Numbered from the stretch's first letter, positions 34,507 to 43,477 are shown. The stretch is DNA of 45,818 nt from Ignavibacteria bacterium (GCA_013204605.1 JABMNI010000019.1:1-45818); one strand, 5' to 3'. Numbers and translations: made by a program. The notes: a model not told the origin generated them from the sequence alone.

Positions 34507-35504
34507 GCCGCCACCCCTTTCGCTTCCACAAGATGACATCTCACTAAATGTCCATCAGCTATTTCTATCAAAGGGGGCTCTTCCGTTTCACACTTATCAA
34601 TCTTCAAGGAACATCTGGTGCAAAATTTGCATCCAATCGGAAGATTCATAATTCCCGGAACATTACCTGGAATTGCTACCAGACGCTTACCTTTCGAAAC
34701 CCCTGTTTCAGGTCGAGGTATTGAAGAAAGTAAACCACGCGTGTATGGGTGCAATGGAGAGTTAAACAAATCTTTTATGTTCGCCACCTCTTGAATTTTT
34801 CCGCCGTACATAACTATTACTCTTGTGCAAGTCTCGGCTACAACAGCAAGATCGTGCGTAATTAAAATGATCGCTGAATCGCCGCGACGTTCCTGTAACG
34901 AAATCATCAGCTCAAGAATCTGCGCTTGTATAGTGACGTCCAAGGCCGTAGTAGGCTCATCGGCAATCAAGACTGCGGGATTACATGCCAACGCAATAGC
35001 GATCATCACCCGCTGACGCATTCCACCGGAGAACTGATGTGGGTATTCGTTTACACGTCTTTCCGGATCGGGAATTCCGACCTGTCGCAGCATTTCAACT
35101 GCCCGCTTCATCGCCTCTTTCTCGTCAACCTTATCATGCGTTTGTATTACCTCTGCTATTTGCATCCCAATCTTAAACACGGGATTCAATGACGTCATCG
35201 GCTCCTGAAAAATCATGGCGATTTCTTTGCCCCGAATTTCATACATATCATCGTAACTGAGCTTAACAATGTCACGACCTTTGAACAAAATCTCACCACC
35301 AACGATTTTTCCTGGCGGGTCGGGAATCAATTTCATCAAACTCAATGCTGTTACCGATTTTCCAGAGCCAGACTCGCCTACTATTCCAAGCACTTCACCG
35401 GCACTCAATTCAAATGAAACGTCATCGACAGCCTTAGCCCACCTTCCTTCGACCTGAAAATGCGTTCTAAGACTTTTAACAACTAATAATTTTTCTGAAT
35501 TCAC
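34503..35504 (-). CDS. oppD: Oligopeptide ABC importer ATP-binding protein (OppD type)
   Basis: A 333-residue ABC ATPase. Walker A GESGSGKS is near residue 43, MIFQEPMTSLNPVFKIG near 97, the signature QFSGGMRQRVMIAIAL near 158 and Walker B LIADEPTTALDVT near 178. The C-terminal extension has CKFCTRCSLKIDKC. It pairs with OppF as the heterodimeric motor of the importer. It is coupled to oppF by an ATGA overlap and lies 30 bases after the permease gene. Confidence 0.93.
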   Translation of the reverse strand: MNSEKLLVVKSLRTHFQVEGRWAKAVDDVSFELSAGEVLGIVGESGSGKSVTALSLMKLIPDPPGKIVGGEILFKGRDIVKLSYDDMYEIRGKEIAMIFQEPMTSLNPVFKIGMQIAEVIQTHDKVDEKEAMKRAVEMLRQVGIPDPERRVNEYPHQFSGGMRQRVMIAIALACNPAVLIADEPTTALDVTIQAQILELMISLQERRGDSAIILITHDLAVVAETCTRVIVMYGGKIQEVANIKDLFNSPLHPYTRGLLSSIPRPETGVSKGKRLVAIPGNVPGIMNLPIGCKFCTRCSLKIDKCETEEPPLIEIADGHLVRCHLVEAKGVAA

Positions 35505-35534
35505 TTGATGCTTGAATTGTGATTGTAAATATTT

Positions 35535-36650
35535 TTAACGCAAACGAGAAAAAGTCTTTGGATCAAACGCTTCCCGCACAGCCTCGCCAATAAAAACCGC
35601 TACGGACAATGTGAGGAACATTGCAAGCATCGGCGACATAACTAGCCACCACTTGTTTTGACTTATGTATTCGATACCTAATCGAAACATTTCACCCCAA
35701 CTAGGTGTGCCTGGGGGTAACCCGAATCCCAAAAAGTCTAGACTAACAAGCGAAATAATTCCCGCTACAATAGCAAATGGGAAATAGGTAATTATTGGAA
35801 CAAGTGAATTTGGTAAGATGTGTTTCAATATAACCTTATGCGTAGGCACTCCAATCGATATCGCCGCCGCCACGTAATCCTTCGATCGTTCTCGTAGAAA
35901 TTCCGCACGCATGTATAGTGCAATGCCTATCCAACTCACAAAGACTAACAACCCAAGTAATAAAAAGAAATTTGGAGCCGTTAGTGAAACCACAATAATG
36001 ATCAGAAACAAAACAGGAAGCGTGCTCCACATTTCCACAAAGCGTTGCAATATCAAATCGAACTTTCCACCAAAGTACCCCGATAATGCTCCTATGGGAA
36101 CGCCAATAATGTATTCCATTAAAGCTAGCAACAACGCAAACGAAAGCGACACGTTAAAGCCGTACGCCATTCGTACAAACACATCTCGGCCTCGGTCATC
36201 CGTTCCAAGAAGCCTACCTTCTATTCCGCTCATAGCAGTCATGGGAGGCATGAACTTTAGGTTTCCAGCTACATTAATATCTTCGCTCGGTCCGTACGGA
36301 TATAACGGCATAATTACATAACTACCGGATGCATCGTTAGAAAGCTTCTCGTTCAGTTTTCGATAGTTACACTCACTGGTTTCACCCACCACACCAAACT
36401 GTTCCCCGCTGTGAAACGACGGGATTCCGAACAAATCAGCAAAAGCAGGGAAATACGTTTCTCCCTTGTAGTTGACGACTAACGCCTTATTGTTTACCAA
36501 TATTGGCAACAAAAAAGAAAGTGCATACGCAACAACTAGGATGATAAATGAATAGTATCCACGCTTAAGTGTTTTAAATTTCCTCCACCGCCTTTGATTC
36601 ACGCTAAGTGGGGCTGCAATTTCTGTTGATGATTTCTTCTTGCTAAACAT
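35535..36650 (-). CDS. Peptide ABC importer permease (OppC/YejE type)
   Basis: A 371-residue permease. A basic cytoplasmic N-terminus and a first helix (SFIILVVAYALSFLLPILV) precede a roughly 110-residue periplasmic insert (about 58-150), the YejE-like arrangement. The transport domain follows with five helices and the loop AAAISIGVPTHKVILKHILP (EAA-like) near 275. It ends with a C-terminal helix and REAFDPK. CGGAG precedes the ATG. It sits between the second permease (11-base gap) and oppD. Confidence 0.9.
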   Translation of the reverse strand: MFSKKKSSTEIAAPLSVNQRRWRKFKTLKRGYYSFIILVVAYALSFLLPILVNNKALVVNYKGETYFPAFADLFGIPSFHSGEQFGVVGETSECNYRKLNEKLSNDASGSYVIMPLYPYGPSEDINVAGNLKFMPPMTAMSGIEGRLLGTDDRGRDVFVRMAYGFNVSLSFALLLALMEYIIGVPIGALSGYFGGKFDLILQRFVEMWSTLPVLFLIIIVVSLTAPNFFLLLGLLVFVSWIGIALYMRAEFLRERSKDYVAAAISIGVPTHKVILKHILPNSLVPIITYFPFAIVAGIISLVSLDFLGFGLPPGTPSWGEMFRLGIEYISQNKWWLVMSPMLAMFLTLSVAVFIGEAVREAFDPKTFSRLR

Positions 36651-36661
36651 GCTCCGCCCTA

Positions 36662-37912
36662 CTATTTAAACTTGATTCTAGGATCAACAAGTGCCAGTAT
36701 AAAGTCGCTCAAAATTGAGCCGACCAAAATAATAGCTACGTTGATTACAGTGAACGAAAACACAACAGGATAGTCTCTTTGTAAAATGGCATTAAAGCTC
36801 AATTTTCCCAAACCTTCAATGCTAAACACAATCTCTATCAAATACGATGCTGCCAGGAAAACTGAAATAATGTATCCGAATCTTGAAGCTATCGGGATAA
36901 TTGAATTTCGCATTGCATGTAGCCAAATCACTCGCTTTTCTTTAAGCCCCTTTGCAAATGCCGTCCTAACATAATCTTGACTCAAATTATCCAAAAGTGA
37001 ATTTTTCATCAGCATTGTCAGCGTTGCAAATCCACCAATGGTGTACGCAATTGTAGGAAGGATAAAGTGGACGGCTCTATCCATAATCTTCGATCCCATT
37101 TCCAGATCGGCATAATCCAAACTTTGAAATCCTCTTAACGGAAGCAAGTTGAATCCAGATTCGGTAGCAAATAGTACTAACAGAACAGCACCTAACGCCC
37201 AACCAGGGACAGAATACGCAACGAAAATTGCGGCCGAGGATACTACATCAAACTTCGATCCATGCCGCAATGCCTTTTGGATACCCAGATACACACAAAT
37301 CACATAGGTGAGAATCAAGCTGATCAAACCAAACTGCATTGAAATAGGTAACCTGGCCGCGACTAAATCCATAACGGGTTCTTGATACCTATTAGACATG
37401 CCAAAATATCCCGTAAGAATCCCGGCAAATTCAGTTTTAAATGCGCGCAATTGCGATTTACCGTCCTTCATGTCCTGAGATTCTACTTTCCAATCCGTTA
37501 GCAACTCATGGTTTCCATTAGCATTTCTGACCTCGTAATTGGATCCCGTTTGAGCAACTATAATCTCCAAACCTCCACCGGCTTTGCGTGCAGTGTTTAG
37601 CGTTACAGGCACATCAGCCGACGGCATTGGTCGTTCCCACAGCCCCAACCAAATCAGATACCGCTGCCACAGTGGTTTATCAAACTGATAATACCGTTCT
37701 AATTCCGCCATAGCAGTGGGTGGTATAAGTGCGTCGCCGGTGCCATTACCACCACCGCCGCCTTCACCCATTGCACCTGCGGCTTTTAGTTGCTGAATTT
37801 GTTGTTCTAAAGGTCCACCTGGTGCAAGTTGGACAATCGAGAAAACAATTACCGTGCAACCAAAAAAAGTCGGTATCGCCAATAAAATTCGTCGAATGAA
37901 ATATTGAAGCAT
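36662..37912 (-). CDS. Peptide ABC importer permease (OppB/YejB type)
   Basis: A 416-residue permease beginning with the OppB/YejB signature FIRRILLAIPTFFGCTVIVF and IVQLAPGGP. It has a Gly-rich periplasmic segment (GAMGEGGGGGNGTGDAL) near 46-62 and RYYQFDKPLWQRYLIWLG near 75. A long insert (about 100-175) precedes the five-helix transport domain, whose EAA-like loop is FAKGLKEKRVIWLHAMRNSI near 318. It is longer than typical OppB. The gap to the binding-protein gene is 6 bases. Confidence 0.92.
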   Translation of the reverse strand: MLQYFIRRILLAIPTFFGCTVIVFSIVQLAPGGPLEQQIQQLKAAGAMGEGGGGGNGTGDALIPPTAMAELERYYQFDKPLWQRYLIWLGLWERPMPSADVPVTLNTARKAGGGLEIIVAQTGSNYEVRNANGNHELLTDWKVESQDMKDGKSQLRAFKTEFAGILTGYFGMSNRYQEPVMDLVAARLPISMQFGLISLILTYVICVYLGIQKALRHGSKFDVVSSAAIFVAYSVPGWALGAVLLVLFATESGFNLLPLRGFQSLDYADLEMGSKIMDRAVHFILPTIAYTIGGFATLTMLMKNSLLDNLSQDYVRTAFAKGLKEKRVIWLHAMRNSIIPIASRFGYIISVFLAASYLIEIVFSIEGLGKLSFNAILQRDYPVVFSFTVINVAIILVGSILSDFILALVDPRIKFK

Positions 37913-37918
37913 ATACTC

Positions 37919-39877
37919 TTAGAATTTTTTCTGTTTCCAATACAACACATCGTGTACCTTGCCATCGCCCGGTAACGCAGAACCTGACTTTTTAGCCTTG
38001 CTTAGTGCTTCTGCTTTTTCGGCGTCAAACCACCACAGACTAATTATTGATAAATCATGATCGCCTGGTTGCGTTGTTCTAGTAAACACGTATTCTGGAA
38101 CACCAAACTTATTCCAATAACCAATCTTAATTCCCTTTGGATTCCAAATCAAAGCGGCAATCACAGTTTGACTCACAATTCCGTCAATCTCCTGAACAAT
38201 TTTTGCGCGTTCAGCTTGTGTAAAAGTCGTTTTGTAAATTTCAATTAGCTCATCAACTCTAGCATTTTTGAAACCGGTAATGTTATTGTTGTCCGTTTTA
38301 TCTGCAAGCTCTGAGCTTAATGAAGACTCAGGGTTCGGAAACGTTAGTCCTCCGTAATTGGCCCACGATAAAAAGTAATTTCGTTCAGCAATATTCTTTG
38401 TGATTGAATTACCATCTTCGAATTTCAACTTCAAATCAATGCCGGCCTGTTTCAATGTTTGTTGATATGGTGTTACAAACTTCTCTATAGGCTTTTGAAT
38501 ACTCATATCAACCACAAATGGACGGCCATTCTTTGTAAGAATTCCATTTGAATTCTTTTTAGACCAGCCCGCTTCGGCTAATAATTCAGCAGCTTTTTTA
38601 GGGTTGTAATCATACTTATTGTTACGAAGATTCTCATACATTCCATTTGAATAGAATGAATTGAATGGCTCGTACTCGTCATACAACAGCTTATCTACAA
38701 TACTTTTTCGATCGAACAAATAGAAGAAAGCTTTTCTTATATTGATATCATCAAAAGGGGCTTTCCGGGAGTTAAAATAAATTCCTGCAGAACCCATAGC
38801 TCCATCAGTTTTAACCCGAATCTTTTTAACCCAATTCTTTTGAATGGCCTCGTCCTTTGTATCGTTCACCCAATTCTCTATCGAGATTGAAGTATAGTAG
38901 AAAATATCTGATTCGCCACGTTTGAAAGTCTCATATTCAACAGTGTTATTATCGACAATTGATGTAAATACAATATGATCGAAGTTTCCTGAATACTTAC
39001 CCATCGAATCATCTTTAGCCCAAAAATCATCTCGCCGTGTAAACTTGTACGACTGTTCTTTCTTAATGTCGGAACTCAAAATAATGTACTCGCCCGAGCC
39101 AATGGGTTGCTCAAACTGGAACTTATCTACAAATTCTCTTCCTGTAAGCTTTTCAATTTGATCGGCCTGTAAAATGTTTAACGAGGCGCCGAAGCTCATG
39201 AATGATCGCCAGTTTTGTTCTTTAGCTTTCACCATAACTATGTATGGTGAAATTGCAACCGGTTCCTCATACTTGTTAAAGGTCTGCTGCATCGATGGCG
39301 ACAGGATCGTTGGGTCCATAACTAGTTTCCAAGTAGCAACAACATCCCTAGCCGTGAGTCTTTTCCCATCCCAAAATCTGGCTCTGGGGTCGATTCGGAA
39401 GTAGAACGTTTGCTTGTCCTCACTAATTTTCCAGTGAGTTGCTAGGGAGGGTATATACTCCGATGTCACCGGGTGAAGCGAGATCAATGCTTGGTAGCTC
39501 ATGCTCGACATAATCGAATTTTCTGTAAAGTTTGCATTTGGACCGAAGAAAAATGGTCGAAAACTCAATGGGTATCTTGAGCTCGTGAGTCTAATCTCAC
39601 CACCGGTTTTCGCGTTCGGATCGCCAAAATAAACTTCGTGTTCAGGCTTCATTATTTCTGTGGAATACCCCATTTGTTCCGCAATTGCTTCAAACCCATT
39701 TCCACCCAATGAATCAGGAACGCTAGGGTCAGCCCCCTCAGGCGTTTCGACAGTTTTCCATGTATTTACAATGCCGGATGACTCGCCTGCCCCATCTGAT
39801 TTCCGACCGCATCCGCTGAATAATAACGCCGCTACCGTGCAAGCGCACAAAAGACCTGTCAAGCTCATTCGCATCAT
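37919..39877 (-). CDS. Peptide ABC importer substrate-binding lipoprotein
   Basis: A 652-residue family 5 extracytoplasmic solute-binding protein. The lipoprotein signal VAALLFSGC (Cys near 22) should anchor it to the membrane. SBP_bac_5 features include a ligand-binding region with FYFRIDPRARFWDGKRLTARDV near 180 (key RFWDGK, ARDV) and, further on, DDINIRKAFFYLFDRKSIV. Its length and the YejB/YejE-like permeases suggest long peptides or peptide antibiotics rather than dipeptides. ATGs at 39877, 39874 and 39868 are close together; GGAGAA upstream supports the first ones. Confidence 0.92.
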   Translation of the reverse strand: MMRMSLTGLLCACTVAALLFSGCGRKSDGAGESSGIVNTWKTVETPEGADPSVPDSLGGNGFEAIAEQMGYSTEIMKPEHEVYFGDPNAKTGGEIRLTSSRYPLSFRPFFFGPNANFTENSIMSSMSYQALISLHPVTSEYIPSLATHWKISEDKQTFYFRIDPRARFWDGKRLTARDVVATWKLVMDPTILSPSMQQTFNKYEEPVAISPYIVMVKAKEQNWRSFMSFGASLNILQADQIEKLTGREFVDKFQFEQPIGSGEYIILSSDIKKEQSYKFTRRDDFWAKDDSMGKYSGNFDHIVFTSIVDNNTVEYETFKRGESDIFYYTSISIENWVNDTKDEAIQKNWVKKIRVKTDGAMGSAGIYFNSRKAPFDDINIRKAFFYLFDRKSIVDKLLYDEYEPFNSFYSNGMYENLRNNKYDYNPKKAAELLAEAGWSKKNSNGILTKNGRPFVVDMSIQKPIEKFVTPYQQTLKQAGIDLKLKFEDGNSITKNIAERNYFLSWANYGGLTFPNPESSLSSELADKTDNNNITGFKNARVDELIEIYKTTFTQAERAKIVQEIDGIVSQTVIAALIWNPKGIKIGYWNKFGVPEYVFTRTTQPGDHDLSIISLWWFDAEKAEALSKAKKSGSALPGDGKVHDVLYWKQKKF

Positions 39878-39920
39878 AAGAAACTGTTCTCCATTGGAAA
39901 TTGGTTTTTACATATCACAG

Positions 39921-39948
39921 CAAATATACATTCTAGGCACAACCTCAA
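39921..39948 (-). promoter_or_regulatory. Candidate promoter of the peptide importer operon
   Basis: Minus strand: TATATTTG (39928-39921), preceded by TTG 17 bases upstream. The -7 box matches TAnnTTTG exactly; the spacer is two bases short of the usual 19. It would give a leader of about 38 bases containing GGAGAA. Confidence 0.4.
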
Positions 39949-39990
39949 CATAATTTGGATGTCACTAGCATTACGTCCGAACTTTGCTGC

Positions 39991-40920
39991 ATGCAAAAAA
40001 TACTCCCGTCAGACTTATCTCATCGCGATCGTCATCAACTGTTGTTGAGTGGTGTTGCCCCGCGTCCGATAGCATTGGTATCCACTGTAGACGAAGCAGG
40101 CGTGGGTAACATCAGTCCGTTTTCGTTTTTTAACGCCTATGGCTCAAAACCACCTATTCTGGCTATCGGACCCGCAATTAGCGCTAAAACCGGAGCCACC
40201 AAGGATACCTGGCGGAACATAATGGCAACAAAGCAGTGTACGGTTAATGTTTGCACGTACTCGATGGTTGAAGCCATTAACTTGGCGAGCGCTGAATATC
40301 CACCTGATGTGGACGAGTTTGAGAAATGTGGACTCTCGCGTGTTAATGCATCGATTGTTACGCCGCCATTGGTCCGTGAGTCTCCGTATTCCATGGAATG
40401 TGTGCTTATGGAAAATATTGAACTTCGTCGGGACATCGGTGGCAACGGAAACATTATGTTACTTGAGGTAGTTTGTTTTCACGTGTCCGACTCCATTATG
40501 CACGATGGTCAAATTGATCCTCGTAGAATGGATCTCATTGCAAGAATGGGACACGACTATTACTGTAGAATTTCACCGCATTCAATTTTTGAGGTTCATA
40601 AACCCGGTGTTCCTGGCATTGGTGTGGACGCACTTCCGGAACATATTCGCACCAGCGTTGTCCTTACTGGCAACCATTTAGCAAAACTAGCTGGTGTCCA
40701 ATACCTGCCCATGCTAGACGGATCTTTCCCACAGTTCGCCAAAGACTTCCGGGCGGATTCAGTACAAATTGAATTGGAAGGGGGCCGACCAGACGCTGCG
40801 CTGTTTGTGTTGTTGAGTCAAGGTAAACAACGAGATCGTGGAATACGGCACAAAATCGCCGCTGCATTTTTAGACCAAAACAAAATATCAGAGGCTTGGC
40901 AAACCTTGCTTTTGGAATAA
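39991..40920 (+). CDS. Flavin reductase-like FMN-binding split-barrel protein
   Basis: A 309-residue protein. Residues 1-205 match the DIM6/NTAB flavin reductase-like family: GVAPRPIALVSTVDEAGVGN near 18, ISPFSFFNAYGSKPPILAIG near 38, and RESPYSMECVL near 130. It should bind FMN and may reduce flavin with NAD(P)H. The C-terminal 100 residues form a separate extension (HIRTSVVLTGNHLAKLAGVQ, then helical) that I do not recognise. I prefer ATG 39991; an in-frame TTG at 39955 would add 12 residues. The gene diverges from the peptide importer. Confidence 0.82.
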   Translation: MQKILPSDLSHRDRHQLLLSGVAPRPIALVSTVDEAGVGNISPFSFFNAYGSKPPILAIGPAISAKTGATKDTWRNIMATKQCTVNVCTYSMVEAINLASAEYPPDVDEFEKCGLSRVNASIVTPPLVRESPYSMECVLMENIELRRDIGGNGNIMLLEVVCFHVSDSIMHDGQIDPRRMDLIARMGHDYYCRISPHSIFEVHKPGVPGIGVDALPEHIRTSVVLTGNHLAKLAGVQYLPMLDGSFPQFAKDFRADSVQIELEGGRPDAALFVLLSQGKQRDRGIRHKIAAAFLDQNKISEAWQTLLLE

Positions 40921-40923
40921 TCC

Positions 40924-41451
40924 CTAGGCGGGACTTATCTCACACAACACAGCCCCTTTTTCATAGGCTTCACCTTCGCGAACGGAAAGGTGTTCAATCA
41001 CTCCTGTTATCGGTGATTTAATTGCGTTCTCCATTTTCATAGCCTCTAAAACAAAAAGTGTTTCGCTTTTTTTCACACTGTTTCCTTTGGCTGTATTAAT
41101 GGATTTCAACAACCCAGGCATTGGAGAAGTCACCTTAACTATTCGATTAGAAGCGAGTGGTGAGGATGCTAATACATTCAACAACGATTGCAAATGATCC
41201 GTTTGCACCTTGCACTCGTATGAATAACCACGCAGTGAAACCTTGACTTCACTAATACCATCGAACTCGATAAACACGGGAATATTTTTGCTGTTCAACG
41301 AAGTTGTGTATACGTTGGGAACATCAGTTGCGTAAAATTCCATTCCACTTATCGACAGTGAGCCGTCTGCCGTGACTGTTAAATCTGCCTTCAAAGGCTG
41401 TTCAATATCCAGTACTTTTACCGTGTACTTCTGTGGTGAATCATTTTTCAT
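40924..41451 (-). CDS. Biotin carboxyl carrier protein
   Basis: A 175-residue biotin/lipoyl-domain protein. The C-terminal 70 residues are the biotinyl domain with the modification site EAMKMENAI (Lys near 137), TSPMPGLLKSI before it and GVIEHLSVREGEAYEKGAVL after it. The N-terminal 100 residues are beta-rich, as in carrier subunits of acyl-CoA carboxylases. It probably serves the carboxyltransferase at 29194-30861. I chose ATG 41451; the upstream in-frame TTG (41460) belongs to the box TAAATTTG. Its stop is 3 bases from the convergent flavin reductase stop. Confidence 0.9.
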   Translation of the reverse strand: MKNDSPQKYTVKVLDIEQPLKADLTVTADGSLSISGMEFYATDVPNVYTTSLNSKNIPVFIEFDGISEVKVSLRGYSYECKVQTDHLQSLLNVLASSPLASNRIVKVTSPMPGLLKSINTAKGNSVKKSETLFVLEAMKMENAIKSPITGVIEHLSVREGEAYEKGAVLCEISPA

Positions 41452-41457
41452 AAGGGG

Positions 41458-41465
41458 CAAATTTA
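41458..41465 (-). promoter_or_regulatory. Candidate -7 box 6 bases before the biotin-carrier ATG
   Basis: Minus-strand TAAATTTG matches TAnnTTTG, then CCCCTT and ATG. No TTG at the -33 distance is seen. It is the third gene in the window with such a box against the start codon. Confidence 0.3.
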
Positions 41466-41467
41466 CA

Positions 41468-42685
41468 CTATCGCGGGATAGCCGTTAGTAGGTAAAGTCG
41501 GTTCGACACTTTGCCGAGTGCCATGAATGTATTTGAGGGTCGATGATAAACGGCATCGGTTACATCATCGCACATTTTTCCCATTTGTATGAAGTTGAAT
41601 TCTAGGTCAGCCAGAACAATTGTACTCTGGCTACTCCAGCAAGCTACCTCTCCGTTAGGCGTAACCGCAAATCCTCGACTTTTGGGAGCACTGCTCTTAA
41701 TTCGAATTTTCTTGCCGTTAATTGCAACGAACTGATCGCCGTCGAATCCTGAATACACCATAAACTCGCCATTGTTTGTGAAAAATGGATAGCCCGTTTC
41801 CCTACCAGCCGGATAAGCCGCACTGTTAAAGTATACTGAGAGTTGCGATCCAAACAAGCCCATGTAAGCGACCAAACCATCGGTTGGGCTTAACACAAGT
41901 TTGGATACCGAGTTTAGTACCGGGCCCTCCCAAGGCTCGGCAAAATCGTCTTTGTACATAAATGCTTTGGTGCCAACGTTACCAAGGTCACTTATCCACG
42001 CGCAAACATCCGCGGATGTATTCATCTGAAACTCTCGAACACTATTTAGCCCGTTATAAATCTCGCGGCTACCAATTAGTACTGACCATCGAGTACCATT
42101 CAGCCTGGCATACAATGGTTCGCCATTGTACCAAACGCCTACAAGTTGAATAGAATCGGCCGACCCAACAATGCTACCGTTGCTGTAAAGAATAGTTCCG
42201 CGCTGCGCTGCCTCCGTCCAGCAAACAACTCCACCCGTGAGGTCAGTATGCTTAGCTAGAACTTCAGTTTGAATAAAGTACGTTTTCGATCGACTTACAA
42301 TTCTTTTATCTGATCCATTTTGTTCTTGCCAGAACAACTGGTTGGACCGGAACTTATATGCTAGATTTTGAATCGCACTTTGCGAAACAATGGAGTCGGA
42401 CTCTGTGACAATCCTGTACTGCCTATTTCGCTCCGCTGCAAATGCCCAACTAGTACCATCAACAGAAAATATTGGCGGATCAATGGCATCGTAGGGTCCG
42501 TACAAATCTCCGTCTACCATGATGTTGATTCCTGTTTCGAAGGGCTTTATAATTGCCCACCAATGACCTGTGCTATCTATCCCGACTGATTTGAAAACAG
42601 GTGCAATAATCGGTAGCAATTCATCTTTGAATGATTGCGATTTCACCTGACCCGAAGTTGCAACCAGTAATACGACGAGTGACAT
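41468..42685 (-). CDS. Exported beta-propeller-like hypothetical protein
   Basis: About 405 residues. It begins with a signal peptide (MSLVVLLVATSGQVKSQS) and continues as short beta repeats with W and G (GTSWAFAAERNRQYRIV, SADVCAWISDLGNVGTKAF, NNGEFMVYSGFDGDQFV), suggesting a WD40/PD40-type propeller, probably periplasmic. I do not recognise a family. The frame is open to an ATG at 42901, but that codon sits in a hairpin terminating the upstream gene, and the extra 72 residues are low-complexity and partly repeat-encoded. So I place the start at 42685, with moderate certainty. Confidence 0.65.
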   Translation of the reverse strand: MSLVVLLVATSGQVKSQSFKDELLPIIAPVFKSVGIDSTGHWWAIIKPFETGINIMVDGDLYGPYDAIDPPIFSVDGTSWAFAAERNRQYRIVTESDSIVSQSAIQNLAYKFRSNQLFWQEQNGSDKRIVSRSKTYFIQTEVLAKHTDLTGGVVCWTEAAQRGTILYSNGSIVGSADSIQLVGVWYNGEPLYARLNGTRWSVLIGSREIYNGLNSVREFQMNTSADVCAWISDLGNVGTKAFMYKDDFAEPWEGPVLNSVSKLVLSPTDGLVAYMGLFGSQLSVYFNSAAYPAGRETGYPFFTNNGEFMVYSGFDGDQFVAINGKKIRIKSSAPKSRGFAVTPNGEVACWSSQSTIVLADLEFNFIQMGKMCDDVTDAVYHRPSNTFMALGKVSNRLYLLTAIPR

Positions 42686-42717
42686 TAGTGCAAACGTTAT
42701 TGGTAGTACCGACGTAG

Positions 42718-42734
42718 TTCGAATGACATTCGAA
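42718..42734. promoter_or_regulatory. 17-base perfect palindrome, possible operator
   Basis: TTCGAATG and CATTCGAA are exact inverted arms around a single central base. It lies 33 bases upstream of the probable start (42685) of the exported protein, a position fitting an operator. No regulator gene is adjacent. Confidence 0.45.
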
Positions 42735-42752
42735 ATCGGAAACAATCTCGCA

Positions 42753-42824
42753 GTTTGCGACGAAGATACAGTTCGCGATGCCGAAGCATTTCGTAACGCG
42801 GGCGATGTTCGCAACGCTAACATG
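42753..42824. repeat. Four degenerate 18-base tandem units
   Basis: Units at 42753, 42771, 42789 and 42807 share the pattern (G/T)TT(C/T)G(C/T)(G/A)A(C/T)G. In plus-strand translation they read VCDEDT, VRDAEA, FRNAGD and VRNANM. They lie upstream of the probable start of the minus-strand exported protein. Confidence 0.55.
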
Positions 42825-42891
42825 GCAGCTGCAGGAATTGACATTAAGGCTGTTTTTGTGGGAACTACGACCATTGTGGGTATGTGATGAT

Positions 42892-42912
42892 AAAAGCTCA
42901 TGAGGAGCTTTT
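42892..42912 (-). terminator. Hairpin at the end of the cyclo-ligase gene
   Basis: AAAAGCTC and GAGCTTTT form an 8-bp stem with loop ATGAG on the plus strand. On the minus strand it overlaps the last base pairs of the cyclo-ligase stop codon and ends in TTTT. It is a modest terminator, usable in either direction. Confidence 0.5.
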
Positions 42913-43477
42913 ACTGAACGTACAAGTGTCTCTCCGTTGCAATTACAGACATAGGTCTGTCATGCGGCTCTGACTGGATACTTGGTACCTTCTGACACTC
43001 AAAGGCCAAACCTATTGTCACTCCCGTAAAATTTTCGAGCAGTCTGTCGTAGAAACCCATCCCATACCCTACTCGAAAAAGGTTCGAGGAAAATGCAACG
43101 ATAGGTACAATCACAACAGTGTCATTAGGAAGACCCCAAACCACCTCGTAGCTAGAACTCACTTTAGGTTCTTTTATACCGAATTTTCCAGCTGACCATT
43201 GAGTATTTCTGTTAACTATAACGGAGCCAGGCTGATTATTTTGCAACTGCGTAAATGGTGCATAAACGGTTTTGTTCAAAGCCCAGGCATATTCAAAAAA
43301 AGAATCAGTATCTACTTCCTCATTCTTTGATTTGTAAATGTGAACGTTTTTGGCCAACAAAAAGGACTTCAATTTATGCGCACGCTCGAACACCAGTCGA
43401 TCAAAAAGCGACTTGTCTGCATTGGAGATTTCGTTTCTGCGCTTCAGCGCTTCAGTTCTAATTTCCGATTTTAACAT
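42911..43477 (-). CDS. 5-formyltetrahydrofolate cyclo-ligase
   Basis: A 188-residue cyclo-ligase (MTHFS) that converts 5-formyl-THF to 5,10-methenyl-THF with ATP. The N-terminal KSEIRTEALKRRNEIS and the C-terminal signature RVGYGMGFYDRLL near 136, with the substrate-binding loop just after it, are typical. Length matches the family. Its start overlaps the end of the EamA gene by 20 bases, so the two are co-transcribed. Confidence 0.93.
   Translation of the reverse strand: MLKSEIRTEALKRRNEISNADKSLFDRLVFERAHKLKSFLLAKNVHIYKSKNEEVDTDSFFEYAWALNKTVYAPFTQLQNNQPGSVIVNRNTQWSAGKFGIKEPKVSSSYEVVWGLPNDTVVIVPIVAFSSNLFRVGYGMGFYDRLLENFTGVTIGLAFECQKVPSIQSEPHDRPMSVIATERHLYVQ

Noticed and set aside
42723-42887. 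A small plus-strand gene of 54 codons
   Set aside because: Codon pattern is suggestive, but there is no ribosome site, no recognised family, and it is antisense to another open frame. It is kept as an observation, not annotated.
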